64,000 bases of DNA from Cercis canadensis (taxonomy: Eukaryota > Streptophyta > Magnoliopsida > Fabales > Fabaceae): contig QAOA01008734.1 in NCBI GenBank assembly GCA_003255065.1, positions 8,911-72,910 of the forward strand, given 5' to 3'. Within the stretch, counting starts at the first letter, position 1; every line of letters begins with the position of its first letter. Under the pieces are notes generated by a model. That model ran no database searches. It saw nothing but the letters and a program-made list of their open reading frames with translations, and had not been told where the DNA came from. Made by a program: the position numbers and the translations under genes. Shown piece after piece: positions 12,190-24,603 of this stretch.

Positions 12190-13604
12190 TGATTCTTGAC
12201 ATGTTAACCATAATATTGAAACTACCAAAGAAATGTTACAATCATATTTTAAGCATATGTTCCATCATAACAAATGAGGCAAACATGGTTGGACAAGTCC
12301 GAAAATGGAACAAACCCATTGATCAAAAGGCTGCCATTTCATAAAATATGCATTTATCTATATACCAAATAATATACTAACAATAAATACGAATATTTCA
12401 AAAAGTTGAAACAGTTTCGTAAAAGTAAAAAATTTCAAGGTTAACCATCCAAACTTCTAGATGTCTTGAGCATCTTTTTTTTTCCCCCAACAAAATAAAT
12501 TTTATCTCACAGAATTAAAAATAATTTGAATAAATTAGAACTGAGGTTTACTATGTCAGCACCCAAAAAGTAGAGAAAGAAAACCCAGTTTTAACTTTTA
12601 AGAAGGGTCATATTTTTTCTTGGGTAACAATGGGGCCTTTTTTTTTTTTTTTCCTAATCGTGGGTCTTCAATGTCTTGTAACTCCCTAACAGGAACAACG
12701 GATTGTTGGGCTTGAGACCCAAAATATTGTTGATGGACTTCTTTTTGTTTGATTCACAATCTTCTACCCAATGGGCCGTTGTTTAGGCCTCTAAACATGT
12801 GTAAAAAACATTGATAACATTCGCCAAATAAAAACATAAACGTGTACATTTATTGTTTGTCATATTAAGCTTGTAATTTGTGAAGGTGGACCTTAGAGAA
12901 TTATGCTGGTAAAGTTATTCATATACAATATTATCAGTCTTATTTCTATCCTAATGATTTGTAATGACAGATAACAGTAAATTTTGCACCCAAAAAAGAG
13001 ATCAGAAACCATTGAGACACCTGAAAAGCTTTTCTCTTTATATAAAGTCGATTTAATACTATTTAAGATTATAAGATTGCAGTCTTTGATAGCCTGCTAG
13101 TTATCTATTCATTTTAAGAGCAGAGGTTCATTGAAGAGGGATACAGAAACGGAGAGAAAAAGGAACCAAGGAAAAGGGCATTCAAGTATCTAAATTCTTC
13201 CTACGAGGATTAAACAAGTATCACGAAGCATTCTGTTATTGGTCCTTAAAGAGACCTGTACTCTAAATCCTCATTCCAGTAACTACTATAGAACAACAAA
13301 ACATTTGCTTTCCATATAATAGATGCTACAAGGATTTGTACCAAGAGAGATACTGGTGCAAAGAATATAGCATCTAACCAACATTCACATTACTACGACT
13401 TAACACGAAACCAGAAACCAGCAAGCGAAAGGGGTATGCTAACTAGAAAGGGCTAAAAATGCTTTTCCTCGGGAGAGGTTATTTCCCAAGGTACAAAGGT
13501 GTTAGTACGAACCTCAGATAAGAGGGTTCAATGATTATTGACTATGCTTGCAATGGGATTGGTAACCCAGAGCAAGCAAAAAAACAAAAAAATGTAAAGA
13601 ATAC
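12190..13604. other. Intergenic, with likely 3' UTR of the carrier gene
   Basis: No coding sequence recognised. The last few hundred bases before 13605 are less AT-rich and probably include the 3' UTR of the minus-strand carrier gene. T-runs occur near 12475 and 12639. Confidence 0.4.
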
Positions 13605-15674
13605 CTAGAATACGGCAGTTTGAAGATATCTCCTCTCATAAAAACCAATTATTTGATCAGCCACAGCCCACATAATGGCTTGACCAGGGGGTATCCTCAT
13701 GAGCCGAGGCAACAGGCCTTTCCACAATGCTCGGAGTCCTTCCTCTGAATATATTGTTCTGATGGCATGGAACATACCCTTGTACTTCAGTTCACCCCCC
13801 ACTCGGGTCTGAGCCATCAGCCTTGTTTTCACAACATCAAAGGGACCAGTACAAATAGGACCTGCTGTACCTGCAAGAAATCCCGAAACCATAGACTGCC
13901 ATGGTTGGAGGACTTTCCCATCTCCTTCATGTTTCTTCCACAAGAGCACATCAAAAGCATTCTTGGCAGTAAACATGGCAGCTTGATTAGTCCCATTACG
14001 CATTACTGTTGGAGCAGCCCCTGCCCAAAGCCCACGAAGGCCTTCTTCCTTTATTATCATTCGAGCACAGTGCACAGGACCCTTGTACTTCAAAAGCTCA
14101 GGACTCAGACCTCTCTGTTGCTGCAATTTGATCTTCACCACCTGCAACAAGACATAATACCAACTTGAACCTCACATCATTTTCAAAAAGAAACTATTGA
14201 AAAAAAATGTTGGTAATTTTAAATTCTGAATACCAAAACAATCTAGTAGCTCACATAGCTGGGGCAGGGAAGTTTTTCATTAGTGCAATCACTTTAGGCA
14301 ACTCATAAGCAAGCAACATGTCCTAAATGCTACATCCACACAAATGGCGAACTTCTTGTTCATTTCAACAACCAAAATTATTTAAGGTCACCCAATCAAG
14401 CAAAGGTGACCATTCCTAAATAAACAAAGGCAGAAGAAGGCCATTCTTCTCATTTTTCACTCCATACCTCACATTGTATACTACAAAACATCACCAATAG
14501 TTAACATGACTAATCATTTACATGAAAAATTTTAACCTAGGGTGAAATCTCCATGCATCAAGCACCAGTACTCATTTAAAATCTCATGACCCTGATCCTA
14601 ATGGCATGATCAGATAACCTCATAAGAAAGAAAGTTTATCCCAACTAGCATTGATGGCATGGCCAAAAAAAGACTATGCACTAAGCTCATTATGACTAGA
14701 GTCAGACTTATTAACTAATTCAATAGAATGACTGCTGAGACTTTGCCAAACTAGAAACCTAGTTAAACGTGACTATGGCATTAGGAACCTGGGAGTTGAT
14801 ATTTTCTATAAAGATAGTAGTTTTAAACAAATAGGATTACCAGAAGTCAAGAAGAAGAATGCCCAAATCTATCAAAATCAGCAAAATCCACTTGGGTGGG
14901 AAGGGCAATGACCAGGATCAGGATGTCCATCTCATGAAATTTCTATTTCAATTAAGGAGAGAATAGAAAAGCAAAGAGTCTAGGATAACATAAAGAAATA
15001 CATGCCAGTCTAGAATATTAAATCCTTGATCCACTATTGATCCCTTGAATATTCACAAATTCAAACAAAAGCCAGTAACTTGTTCATCCACTACATTGAC
15101 CCCAGAAACGAACTAGTCCTAGAACTAGGAAATGCAGAGAATGGAAGCACTTATTAATGGATATCTTGTCTTAGTTACTAAATTCAGTTCAAATGCAACT
15201 TAATGATAGTGCAATATGTAATTAGTTAATGATAACAAAACGATTGCATATCAAAACAAAAAATGCACAAACCTCAAATGGTGTAACAATAACAAGAGCC
15301 TCAAGGACCCCAGCACCAAACCCAGAAAGAAGCCGCCCTTGGCTGCTGAGTTTCCCAGTCTCAGAGTCCTTAAACGCTGACTGAAGCATTGCATTTGAAC
15401 CCATTCGAAGTGCATATTTCAAAGTCAAATGTGTAGCAAAAGGTGTCAATCCTTTCCATAAAGCCCTCACTCCTTCTGTACGTGCAACTGTGCTTCCACA
15501 ATCAATTATTCCCTTGTAGTTCCCTGACCTATCAAGCTGCAATCGGGTCTTAATAACATCAATGGGTTGCAGGCAACAAGCCTCCACAATCCCTCCAAAT
15601 GAGCCAGAGATTGCTTTCATGTATGGTGGGATTGATTTCTTTGGATGAGAGCTGGGGTTATCTTGTTGTTTCAT
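13605..15674 (-). CDS. SFC1: Mitochondrial succinate/fumarate carrier
   Basis: Two exons, 15674-15273 and 14141-13605, joined across a 1131-bp GT-AG intron give 312 residues, near the 309 I recall for Arabidopsis mSFC1. There are three Solcar repeats with the signatures PIDVIKTRLQ, PFEVVKIKLQ and PFDVVKTRLM. The intron cuts the second signature after PFE, in phase 0. The segments KYKGPVHCARMI, APTVMRNGTNQAAMFTAKNAF and RLMRIPPGQAIMWAVADQ are close to the plant succinate-fumarate carrier. The protein should sit in the mitochondrial inner membrane and exchange succinate for fumarate, linking glyoxylate-cycle succinate to the TCA cycle when seedlings use lipid reserves. The short N-terminus lacks an obvious presequence, as is usual for this family. 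Family call is firm; substrate rests on similarity. Confidence 0.94.
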
Positions 15675-16246
15675 GATGATGGAGGTTCCCTTCCTTCTGC
15701 TTCAAGACTGAAGTTATCAACCAAAAAAATGATTACATATCTAACTAATAGGTAAAAATAAAACCAAAATTCAGGCTTTTTGCTCTTGCAAGCCTCAGAG
15801 CTACTTCAGCAAATGGCCCTTCCTGAATCAAAGGAGTATGTGGCACAATGGTGACACATATCAATAGAACAATGTACATAATCTACTAAAAAATCTCAAA
15901 ATATTCATGATGATGTAAATGCGGACTTCTCTCAAATGCTATACATCTTGGGCTTCGCTTGTATTTTAACAAATACTTGGAGTACCCAATAAAATATGAT
16001 GAACTCGAACTGCATATTAACAGTGTACTACTAATATACAAATTACCCAGGAACGGAACGGAACGGAGAGAAAAGAAAGCATACTGTTGTATCTCAGGTT
16101 CAATCTTCTTCCAAAATGATGCGATCCAACTCGTTCCCCCAACAAATCTGAAACCGATAACCAAAATTAGCGAAAGAATAAGCTCGTCAGAAACCCAGAA
16201 AAATTAGTGAAATTGATTCTGCTAAGAAAGCGAATGAAATGCGTAA

Positions 16247-16679
16247 AACTGATTTATATAGCTGCTGAAGCTGAACTTACTTATAATCTCGTAGGAAGTA
16301 GGAAATGAAGGCTCTTAGTAGCCACACAAGGCGGCTTTTTGGGGGACCGAACGGAGCGAGGGAAGAGAGGACTTTGATTTTACCGTACTTGTGACTTCTT
16401 TTTTTTAGTCTTTAAGAAATTATGAGAAATGTATGTTCACACGTGTAAAACATGAGCAGCAANAACTGATTTATATAGCTGCTGAAGCTGAACTTACTTA
16501 CAATCTCGTAGGAAGTAGGAAATGAAGGCTCTTAGAAGCCACACAAGGCGGCTTTTTGGGGGACCGAACGGAGCGAGGGAAGAGAGGACTTTGATTTTAC
16601 CGTACTTGTGACTTCTTTTTTTTAGTTTTTAAGAAATTATGAGAAATGTATGTTCACACGTGTAAAACATGAGCAGCAA
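16247..16679. repeat. Duplicated carrier-gene leader around a single N
   Basis: The 216 bp at 16247-16462 reappear at 16464-16679 after an N at 16463, with only a few differences. The piece covers the likely promoter and first untranslated exon of the carrier gene: on the minus strand it holds a GTAAGT donor and a C/T-rich leader. The second copy is probably an assembly artefact, so the true distance to upstream sequence is shorter than it appears. Confidence 0.8.
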
Positions 16680-18400
16680 TTCTCTTTTTTATTAAAAATA
16701 ATTTCTTTCTTTGTGGTAAATGTCTAATATTAATTAAGTAAATGAAAATCATTAGAAATACAAAATTTGTCGTAAAACTAAGTCCATGATTTATGTTCAT
16801 CTAAATCTAAAATGCATTCTTTTTTTTCTTCCTTCCATAACTTGATATATAATTTCTATTCAACAAAAAAAAAAAAACTTGATCCAATTTCTTTTTTCCA
16901 TAATTTATGTTCATCTAAATCTAAAATGCATTCTTTTTTCTTTCTTCCTAAAGAAGAAACCATGAAGTCTGCAAACATTTTTTTTTCTTTCCAAAATCCT
17001 TTTATAGTATTTTCTACTTTTTAAAATTTACTCCTTACTTGTAATGTAAGCATTAGTCTGATGCAAGGAGAAGGAATACATGTGCCATTGCAAGGAAAAG
17101 GAATCTATCTATAAGAAAAATCATATGATTAAGGAAGACATGTGCCATTAGAGCATTGATCCTTTGGCAAATATTTGACCTGTTAAAACAATCTTAGAAT
17201 ATTATTGGAAAACGCATAAAAAAATGATTGGATACTTGTTATGAATGTACTAATATTGCATGTTATTTGTCAAAAGTCAACCTTTATATATATTTTACCA
17301 AACTTTCGGCGGAATTATAGTTTTGATAAATTGTACATGGTTTCATTGACTTTCAATGCTGCAGAGACAAATAATGCTAGTCAATAAGAAGTTGAATAAA
17401 AAACGCATAGATGGTTGTTGCAGACTTAATCATGTTTTGTTTTGTAGGTGTGTGATGAAATACTGCTACTGCAGTCAAAGAAGTGCTTAAGCTTGAGCTG
17501 ATCAGCTATGTCCCTTACCAAACTAGGCATAGTAAGCATGTTTGGCAAGCTTTTTAGGTAAATTAATCTTTTTAAATATAAAAATAAAACCAGTTAAGAC
17601 GGATTCATGGTCAAATTTTATGGCGTAACTTAATCTTTCAATTCAATTATTTAAGGGAATCAATCGTAAATGGGTTTAACCCGGATTCAACACTATTAGT
17701 ATCAGTACCAGGGTCGGGTTCACATTTTTTTGACCCAAATTCGTTTAATTAACNAAAAAAAAAAAAAAAAAAAAAAAACTCAAACCTAGGATGTCGTCTA
17801 CAAATGTTACTGTCTCAGTCGCCCAGGTTACCTTGTGTCTCTAGTTTCCCGCTTGTTTTTCCTGCTTTCTCCTCTGTTTTTCTAATGCTGAGAATCTTGA
17901 TGGAAACTTGGTTTTTGTGAAACAAGTCTTGCAGTTTCGCTTGTGTTGTTCGCTTTCGAGGTAATATTTTCTCTTTCCCCTACTCGTTCTTAATTCCTGG
18001 GATTCTAGTTGTTTTAAAAGTATCAACTTGTTTAGAGTTTAGGTAGTTATCCACTTCTGAAATTGAAATCTGTGTCTGCTGCTGAGGTCTCAATTTCCCA
18101 ATTTTCTGCTGACCAACCAGCACAACGAGAAAACTTCATAAAATCTGGCTGGCTGAATACTAAGACATATAGTCCTAAAAACTTGTCACTTAAACCAGCT
18201 ATGATCTGCAATAGTTGATTATGTGACCCTGATAATCTATTTTATAGTCTAGATAAGTTTTGTGATTATAATTTGGACAAGTTGCAACTCACTGCTTTTG
18301 TGAATTTTGTGGTTTCCCATTGTTGCATGCTAGCATTGCTTGCTTCTAATTGCTGTTGAGCCTCTCATAGCTTTTGAAGTTTGCTTCAATCTAGAAATTT
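16680..18400. other. Intergenic
   Basis: AT-rich, with a repeated 27-bp phrase ending in AAATGCATTC at about 16793-16820 and 16904-16932, and a poly-A joined to an N at 17754. The section 17780-18370 is less AT-rich and resembles leader or retroelement sequence, but I could not assign it. Confidence 0.4.
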
Positions 18401-18417
18401 CTAGATCAACCAATTGG

Positions 18418-18960
18418 TATGAAGTTGAATGCTAATAATAACTTGGGATGGTGTAAACTTACCAAATCTATTATGAGTGCCTATGGAAAAGAGCACCATC
18501 TCACCGATGAAGCCACTAGAGATGAATCAGTTGATCAAAGAAACTTTTGGGCATGGAAATCTTGTGCTCTGATCTAAACACATGTAAGCAAATTTGGGAG
18601 TACGTCAGGTAATTATCTTCTACTGACCCCTCTAGAATGTATAATATGTGGTTGAAATATTCCAATTACAGCAACAAGGTGGTGAGTCACTTGAACATTA
18701 TTTTGGTACTTTGAATTCACTCTTCTTAGAGTTGAAGGAAGCACATCCTATTTCTGATGATGTGAAACAAATGGAGAAACAAAGAGAGGAGTTGGTTTTC
18801 TCTCAATCATCCTACCAAAGGTGATTGTTTTTTTAAGACTCTTTCGTGGTTCCAATTTCATGACTGAAGCTCATAAAGATACCAAAGGTGATTTTTCCAC
18901 TCGTGCTGCTAATGGTGCTGTTAGACTTAAAAGCGCCATTTGTAAACATCATTTCTCTCT
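18418..18960 (+). pseudogene. Decayed Ty1/copia-type gag fragment
   Basis: Broken frames read MKLNANNNLGWCKLTKSIMS and, after stops and shifts, a segment with GESLEHYFGTLNSLFLELKE followed by DDVKQMEKQREELVFS. The order (a short LNG-like start with a tryptophan, an FWAWKS-type segment, an LxxYFxxLxxLxxEL helix, then a KxxEKxRxxxF segment) resembles the gag of plant copia retrotransposons. At least one stop codon and several frameshifts interrupt it. No protease, integrase or reverse transcriptase follows, and no LTR pair was found. The assignment is by motif order only. Confidence 0.5.
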
Positions 18961-20166
18961 CAATCATCCTACCAACTCACTAATTTCCTGAACTTGTACT
19001 ATGTTTCAAAAAAAATATTTATATTCACAATTATAAAAATTATGCAAATGACAACTTAAATTTTTTGTTCAAATTTATTTTACAGAATTATATACAATTA
19101 TAAACATAAAATTATGTATATTATTTGAAGCATTATAGTAATTCTAACAAGAATTACTTTAGTCTATATTCTGCTTAGCGATTGTCACTGTTAGTGTTAG
19201 ATGTTCGTTTAGTAATCTTATATAGGTATGTTTGGTTTTGCTCCAATCCTTTTTTTGGGAGACAAATTTAGCTCACAAAATTTGGATATTTTAGTCAAAT
19301 TTTGCGTTGCTTCTCTTAAAATTGATTTTAGGAAGACTAAAACTAAACAAGCACTATAACAAAAACTCTCTTCTTCATTCCTCAATTTGTTTTTATCACA
19401 TTTATTTAAAGTTTTACATTTTGATAGGATTCCACCCCATATAATAGAAAAGAAAATGAGAAAAAAGTTGTTACAAAAAATAATTAACTGAATTTCAAGT
19501 ATATCACTAGTGCTTTACTCAATAATATTAAAGTGACTTATCTTTATTACTATTTTTTGTAACTAAAAATAAGAAAGTGATTAACTTGTATGTAAGTCGT
19601 ATTCAAGTTTCAAATTTTATATTTATCATTAAATGAAAATATTAAATTATAAATTGATATAACATATATTTAATTTTTTTTTTAAAAAAGTCTCCTAACT
19701 TGTATGTATGTCACCTGACTAGTTAAGGATAAACTTGATCTTAAGAGTTTTTGAGTTGTAGAAAGAAAAAAAAAAGTCACTTTTTTTTAAAAGAAATTCA
19801 TGGTTGCATGCATTTAGGTTTCTAAAATCTTCTAAGGCTAGGACTCTGTTTTCTTTTCCTAAAGGAAAAATGCATAGGCTGTGGAAAGAGGACAAGTAGC
19901 ATGTATGTACACCCTGGACGGCAAAGTAAAGTATATCCTTAGTTGCTTAGGTCAATAACAAAAACATGGCTTGGAACAGCGGCTATCACTAGGTAACCCC
20001 CACTTACCAGAAAACGGACACACCATTATTTTGTCCAAGTAGATTCCACGTTCATTCCTTTTAGTCGGCGAAGTTTCTTCCTTTCTCTCGATTTTCTCTT
20101 TCTCGGGTGTTCTATTTGCTAGATTCAGAATCCAAACTAAAAATCAGATTTTTTTTCTTTTCTCAA
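18961..20166. other. Intergenic, upstream region of the ARL8 gene
   Basis: AT-rich until about 19850. The last 150 bp are rich in pyrimidine runs typical of a plant 5' leader. No gene other than the downstream GTPase is supported. Confidence 0.4.
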
Positions 20167-22462
20167 ATGGGTCTCTGGGATTCTCTTCTCAATTGGCTCC
20201 GCGGGTAAGCTTTTCTTCGCCTCGCTCTCATTGTTGATTACTGGGTTTTTTTTTTTCTATTTTTTATTTTACGCTAATTTCTGTCATCATTAGTGAGATA
20301 TTGAGTGAACTCAGGGAAGTTAGATTAGAATTACTGGAAATTTTAACTAATGAAGGGAAGCTTCGACCCAGATTGCTGTTACTTGTTAGTAATTGCCTCA
20401 CTGAAGTAACTTGTATTATATATTCAGAAGTTGGAACTATCTACAATTGTATCTTTAAATTAAAAGTACTTATTTTTATTTTTATGAGCAGAACTGAACT
20501 TATGCTTTTAATTGCAAATAAAAGTCTGTTTATATGGTTTTTGTGTGAACTTTCTTCATGTCCCTTCTGGGTAAAAGGTAAATTTCATGTTAGTAAGGTG
20601 TTTTAGATATTTATTAGATGTTTTTCTGTGAACTCTCTTCATGTCCTTTCTGGGTTTTGGAAGATATATATGAGTAGTATATGACCTTTTAGCAGAAGGT
20701 CTATTCTACTTTTCTTCCATAAATTTGTGTGTTACACCTTTTTCCAAACTGAAGTTATTTGAATGTAAGTTCAGTTCAAGCACATGGTGTTACAGATTTC
20801 TCAGAGTAATAACATGATGGAAATATTCATTTTTTGTTATTTTTTTTAAATGCTAGCTACTTTTGCATTTTGACATTCAATCAAGTTCCCTAAATATGGT
20901 GGTTTGAATAACATCTTCTCATATATATTGCGGGGATAAAAAACAATGAACTATTACTATGTGGCTTGTATGAGTAGAATAATTGATATATGGTTCCTTT
21001 TGAGTCCTTTTCTGCTTCTTACTGGATTTCTACATGTCAGCTTATTTTTTAAGCAGGAGATGGAGCTTTCCCTCGTAGGCCTTCAGAATGCAGGGAAGAC
21101 ATCTCTTGTCAATTCAATTGCTGTGAGTAATTACAAACCCAGACATTTCATTCTGATAATAGATGAATGGCTGTCTTTTGACTAATCGTTGGATGTTTTC
21201 CAGACAGGGGGATACAGTGAGGACATGATTCCAACTGTAGGTATCTTTTGTTGGAAAAAATTTCAAATTGTGTATGAGAAGATTGTAAAGATATGTCGTA
21301 TAATCCTATTCCCCTATGGATGATGAATCCCAGGTTGGATTCAACATGCGAAAAGTAACAAAGGGAAATGTCACAATCAAGCTGTGGGATCTTGGAGGAC
21401 AGCGAAGATTCCGAACCATGTGGGAACGTTACTGTCGTGGTGTCTCTGCAATTGTGTACATCCTTGCTCTTAGTGTTCTCTCTTTGCATTCATACATAGA
21501 TGCTTACATATACTTTGAGTTCAATGCCGATGAGTTGTAGAGCACAACTGGTTTGTTGGGAGACAAATTTGTGCCTTTTAAGTGCTCAAATCTCCCTTGA
21601 TTGGATGAGAATTTAGACTCCTAAAAGAGACTCACAATCTGCATTTAATAAATTCAATATGAAAGGTACTTTTTCAATAGACTACCCTTTCTTCATTGAG
21701 ATGCCATTGTAATTTTTTTTTCTCTGGTTCCACAGAGAAGCCTATAACGAATTGATGGTGCAAATGATGCCTTTGTCCTTTCCCTATCTTGTTGGTACAG
21801 AAGCAAAATAATTTTTAATGAGGCATGTAATTATATGATCATATATAACAGAGTGCAAACCTCATATAGCATTTTGTAATTTGCTGTCTATTTTCTTGTT
21901 AAAATACCAAACATGAACATAATGATTGAAGTTGTTAAATATCTAATGTTTTTGCTGGCATAAACATCGCAACAGTGCGCATGCTCCTTGTTGTGATGTA
22001 TATTGTCCCCCTTTTTCAGTGTGTTGACATTGTTGTTTTTTGTTGATGGATTGGGAGACAGGTATGTTGTAGATGCTGCTGATAGAGACAGTGTTCCAAT
22101 ATCTCGAAGTGAGTTACATGAGCTCCTGACAAAGCCTTCCTTAAGCGGAATTCCTTTGCTTGTTCTTGGCAACAAAATCGACAAGTCCGAAGCTCTATCC
22201 AAGCAAGCATTGATGGATCAGCTGTGAGTTCAGAGAATTTAAGAAATTATTTCCATGACTTAATTATGTCATTTAATTATTCATTGAATTTTCTTGCTCT
22301 ATCTCGATGCCTTATTAACTCAAAATTACCTTCGCTGATTTCAGAGGGCTTGAATCAATCAAAGAAAGAGAAGTATCCTGCTATATGATTTCATGCAAGG
22401 ATTCCATAAACATAGACGTGGTCATTGATTGGCTCATCAAGCACTCAAAATCTGCAACGTAA
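20167..22462 (+). CDS. ARL8: ARL8-type ADP-ribosylation-factor-like GTPase
   Basis: Six exons, 20167-20204, 21041-21122, 21204-21236, 21334-21455, 22062-22223 and 22345-22462, give 184 residues, the length I recall for ARL8. The start [13 protein letters not shown] has no myristoylation glycine context like ARF1; ARL8 proteins instead use an amphipathic N-terminus. G1 is GLQNAGKTS, switch I contains [12 protein letters not shown], switch II has [17 protein letters not shown], and the base-binding motif is GNKID. The end has [17 protein letters not shown]. In animals ARL8 drives lysosome movement; in plants it has been tied to vacuolar and endomembrane traffic and to tobamovirus replication as a host factor. 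The first exon is only 38 bp. The gene model is in frame throughout. Confidence 0.95.
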
Positions 22463-24603
22463 TCTGTGTTTTGACCAACATTTTATTTTTGGTCAGAAAA
22501 GCCTTGAGGAATATGTTTTAGGCTGCTTTTAGTTGTGGTTTAAATAAGTGTTTTTGTAGAGTAGTAAACTATTAAGGCAAGTATTTTCATACATTGTTCT
22601 GTAAGTTACCATTACATGAACAAACTATAATAGGTGTTGTAAGTTGACAGGTAATTTGCAGTTCAAACCTTGGCGACATTGTATAACTAAAAAAAAGTTT
22701 ACAGTATTTGATATTTAGCATTCCTTAACAATCGGCTTGATACATGAAGATGATAATAGTGCATCAGCATGGTTATCAGCTAATGTGGATTTTTGGTTTT
22801 CCAATGAGAAACTAGTTGCACCATGTCCTTTATGTTTAAATTCAGAAAAGTTTATAACATTAGCTGTGAAGAGCTCACTATTTTATTTTATTTTATAATT
22901 TTAAATTCGAACATAAAATTCATAAATTTTAAGATATATTATTTTACATTTTAATAATTAAATACTTTATACAAAAATCCATAATTCTATATGTTTTGTT
23001 AAAAAAAAAAAAAAAAAAAAAAAGAGAAGACAGAACGAAAAGGTTTTGATACAACTTTTGATTCGTTGAAACTTAGTCGTACAGAATTTGATTCCTAACT
23101 TGAAAGCCAAAATAATTCTGAGAAAAAGAAAAAGATTGACATGGACAAAGTGAAGTCTTGCTTTTGCTTGTGATGCAAATGTGATTGGTTGAAACTGAGT
23201 TGTTCAGTTTGTTTGAGAAGTGAAATGAGTTATATGATTCAAAATGGATCATTACATGCTGCATTTAGATATTGTGATACGTTGTTATGGGATTAGAATG
23301 TTAGGTTAGATTTAATATTCCTAAATTTTTTTCTACCCCGCTTATGGATTTTGCTTTCNCGCTCATGGATTTTGCTTTCACAATGACAAATATTGAATTT
23401 TGAACATGGATAGTGAAAAAAGCTCTAACTTTTAAAACGAATATATGACTGATTAATTTATAATTATTTATGTATATTTTTAATAGTTTAATCTGCTAAA
23501 TATTTGAATTTTATCTCTTTTTGTTGAAATATATTTAAGTTTGATCTCGCTAGTTACTTCATTAGCAAAAACCTTTCATTTTGACTCTATTTTATTTTTT
23601 TTGGGTTAGGTATGGGTTAAGTAATTTGATTGCTTGGAATAGTGTGAAATTCAGGGTGACAAGAAAAAGCAAAAGTAACATAATAAACATATACAATAAA
23701 ATATGATTATTTTAGCCTATGTTTATAAAAGAACACTCTCCCTGCCACTCAAAAGAAGTGCAAGAAAGAATTCGTGTCCGTTTCCTTTTATGTATGATGA
23801 GGTTTGGCAGATGGATTATGAGAAATTAATATTTTTATGTTTGGTCAAGGTTTTAAAAAAATATTATGTGATTCTTATAAATGATTTTAAGATAAATTTT
23901 TTATTAAAACTTTTTTATGGGAGAGGATGGAAATTTTGAATTTTTATAACTATAAAAAAAAATTAAACATAAAAAGATATATATACTTTTCATTAATGAC
24001 ATATTCGTAATAATATTAAATAAAATAAAAAGGTAAATAAAATTAAATTAAATGAGAAGCATAAAAAAATTAAAAGTTACAAAATATAAAAAAAAAATAA
24101 CAAAGACACAAATTTTCTAAAAATAAATATTTATTAATTATATAAAGTAATTTTATTTTTTACTTAAAATAGAGGGGTATTTTTTTAAAATATACTAAGA
24201 TTCCTAAGAAAATTGTATTAGAACCAAACATGAAAATAAAAAATTCTCAGGAAATATTGTCTAATATTCCCATGAATGTTAAATAATGTTTCATGAGAAC
24301 TAAAGAAAAATAAATAAATAGAAAGGTTAAACATCAATGCACTATCCAAGCATATCATTCACATTTCACACAAAAACGTGTAGAAATAAAAGTAATCAAT
24401 GCCCCTCAAGATTCAAGAATATAATGTAGTATATAAACTGGGGAAATGAAACCCCAAAACTAAAACAGAAGGGCTGAGGGGAAAGGAAACAAAGGATATT
24501 TAACAGCTGGTTTCTATAGAGCTGAATGAATAAAGAAACAAGCACTGTATTATGCATGCCAAAACCAGGGCAGCATTGAAATAATGGAGGTCTCTCTTCA
24601 ATT
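22463..24603. other. Intergenic
   Basis: The 3' UTR of ARL8 occupies the beginning. A poly-A run is at about 23001-23023. A 20-bp duplication around the N at 23359 (23339-23358 and 23360-23379) is another contig-join mark. Positions 23940-24240 are extremely AT-rich. Sequence just before 24604 should include the 3' UTR of the receptor kinase. Confidence 0.45.
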
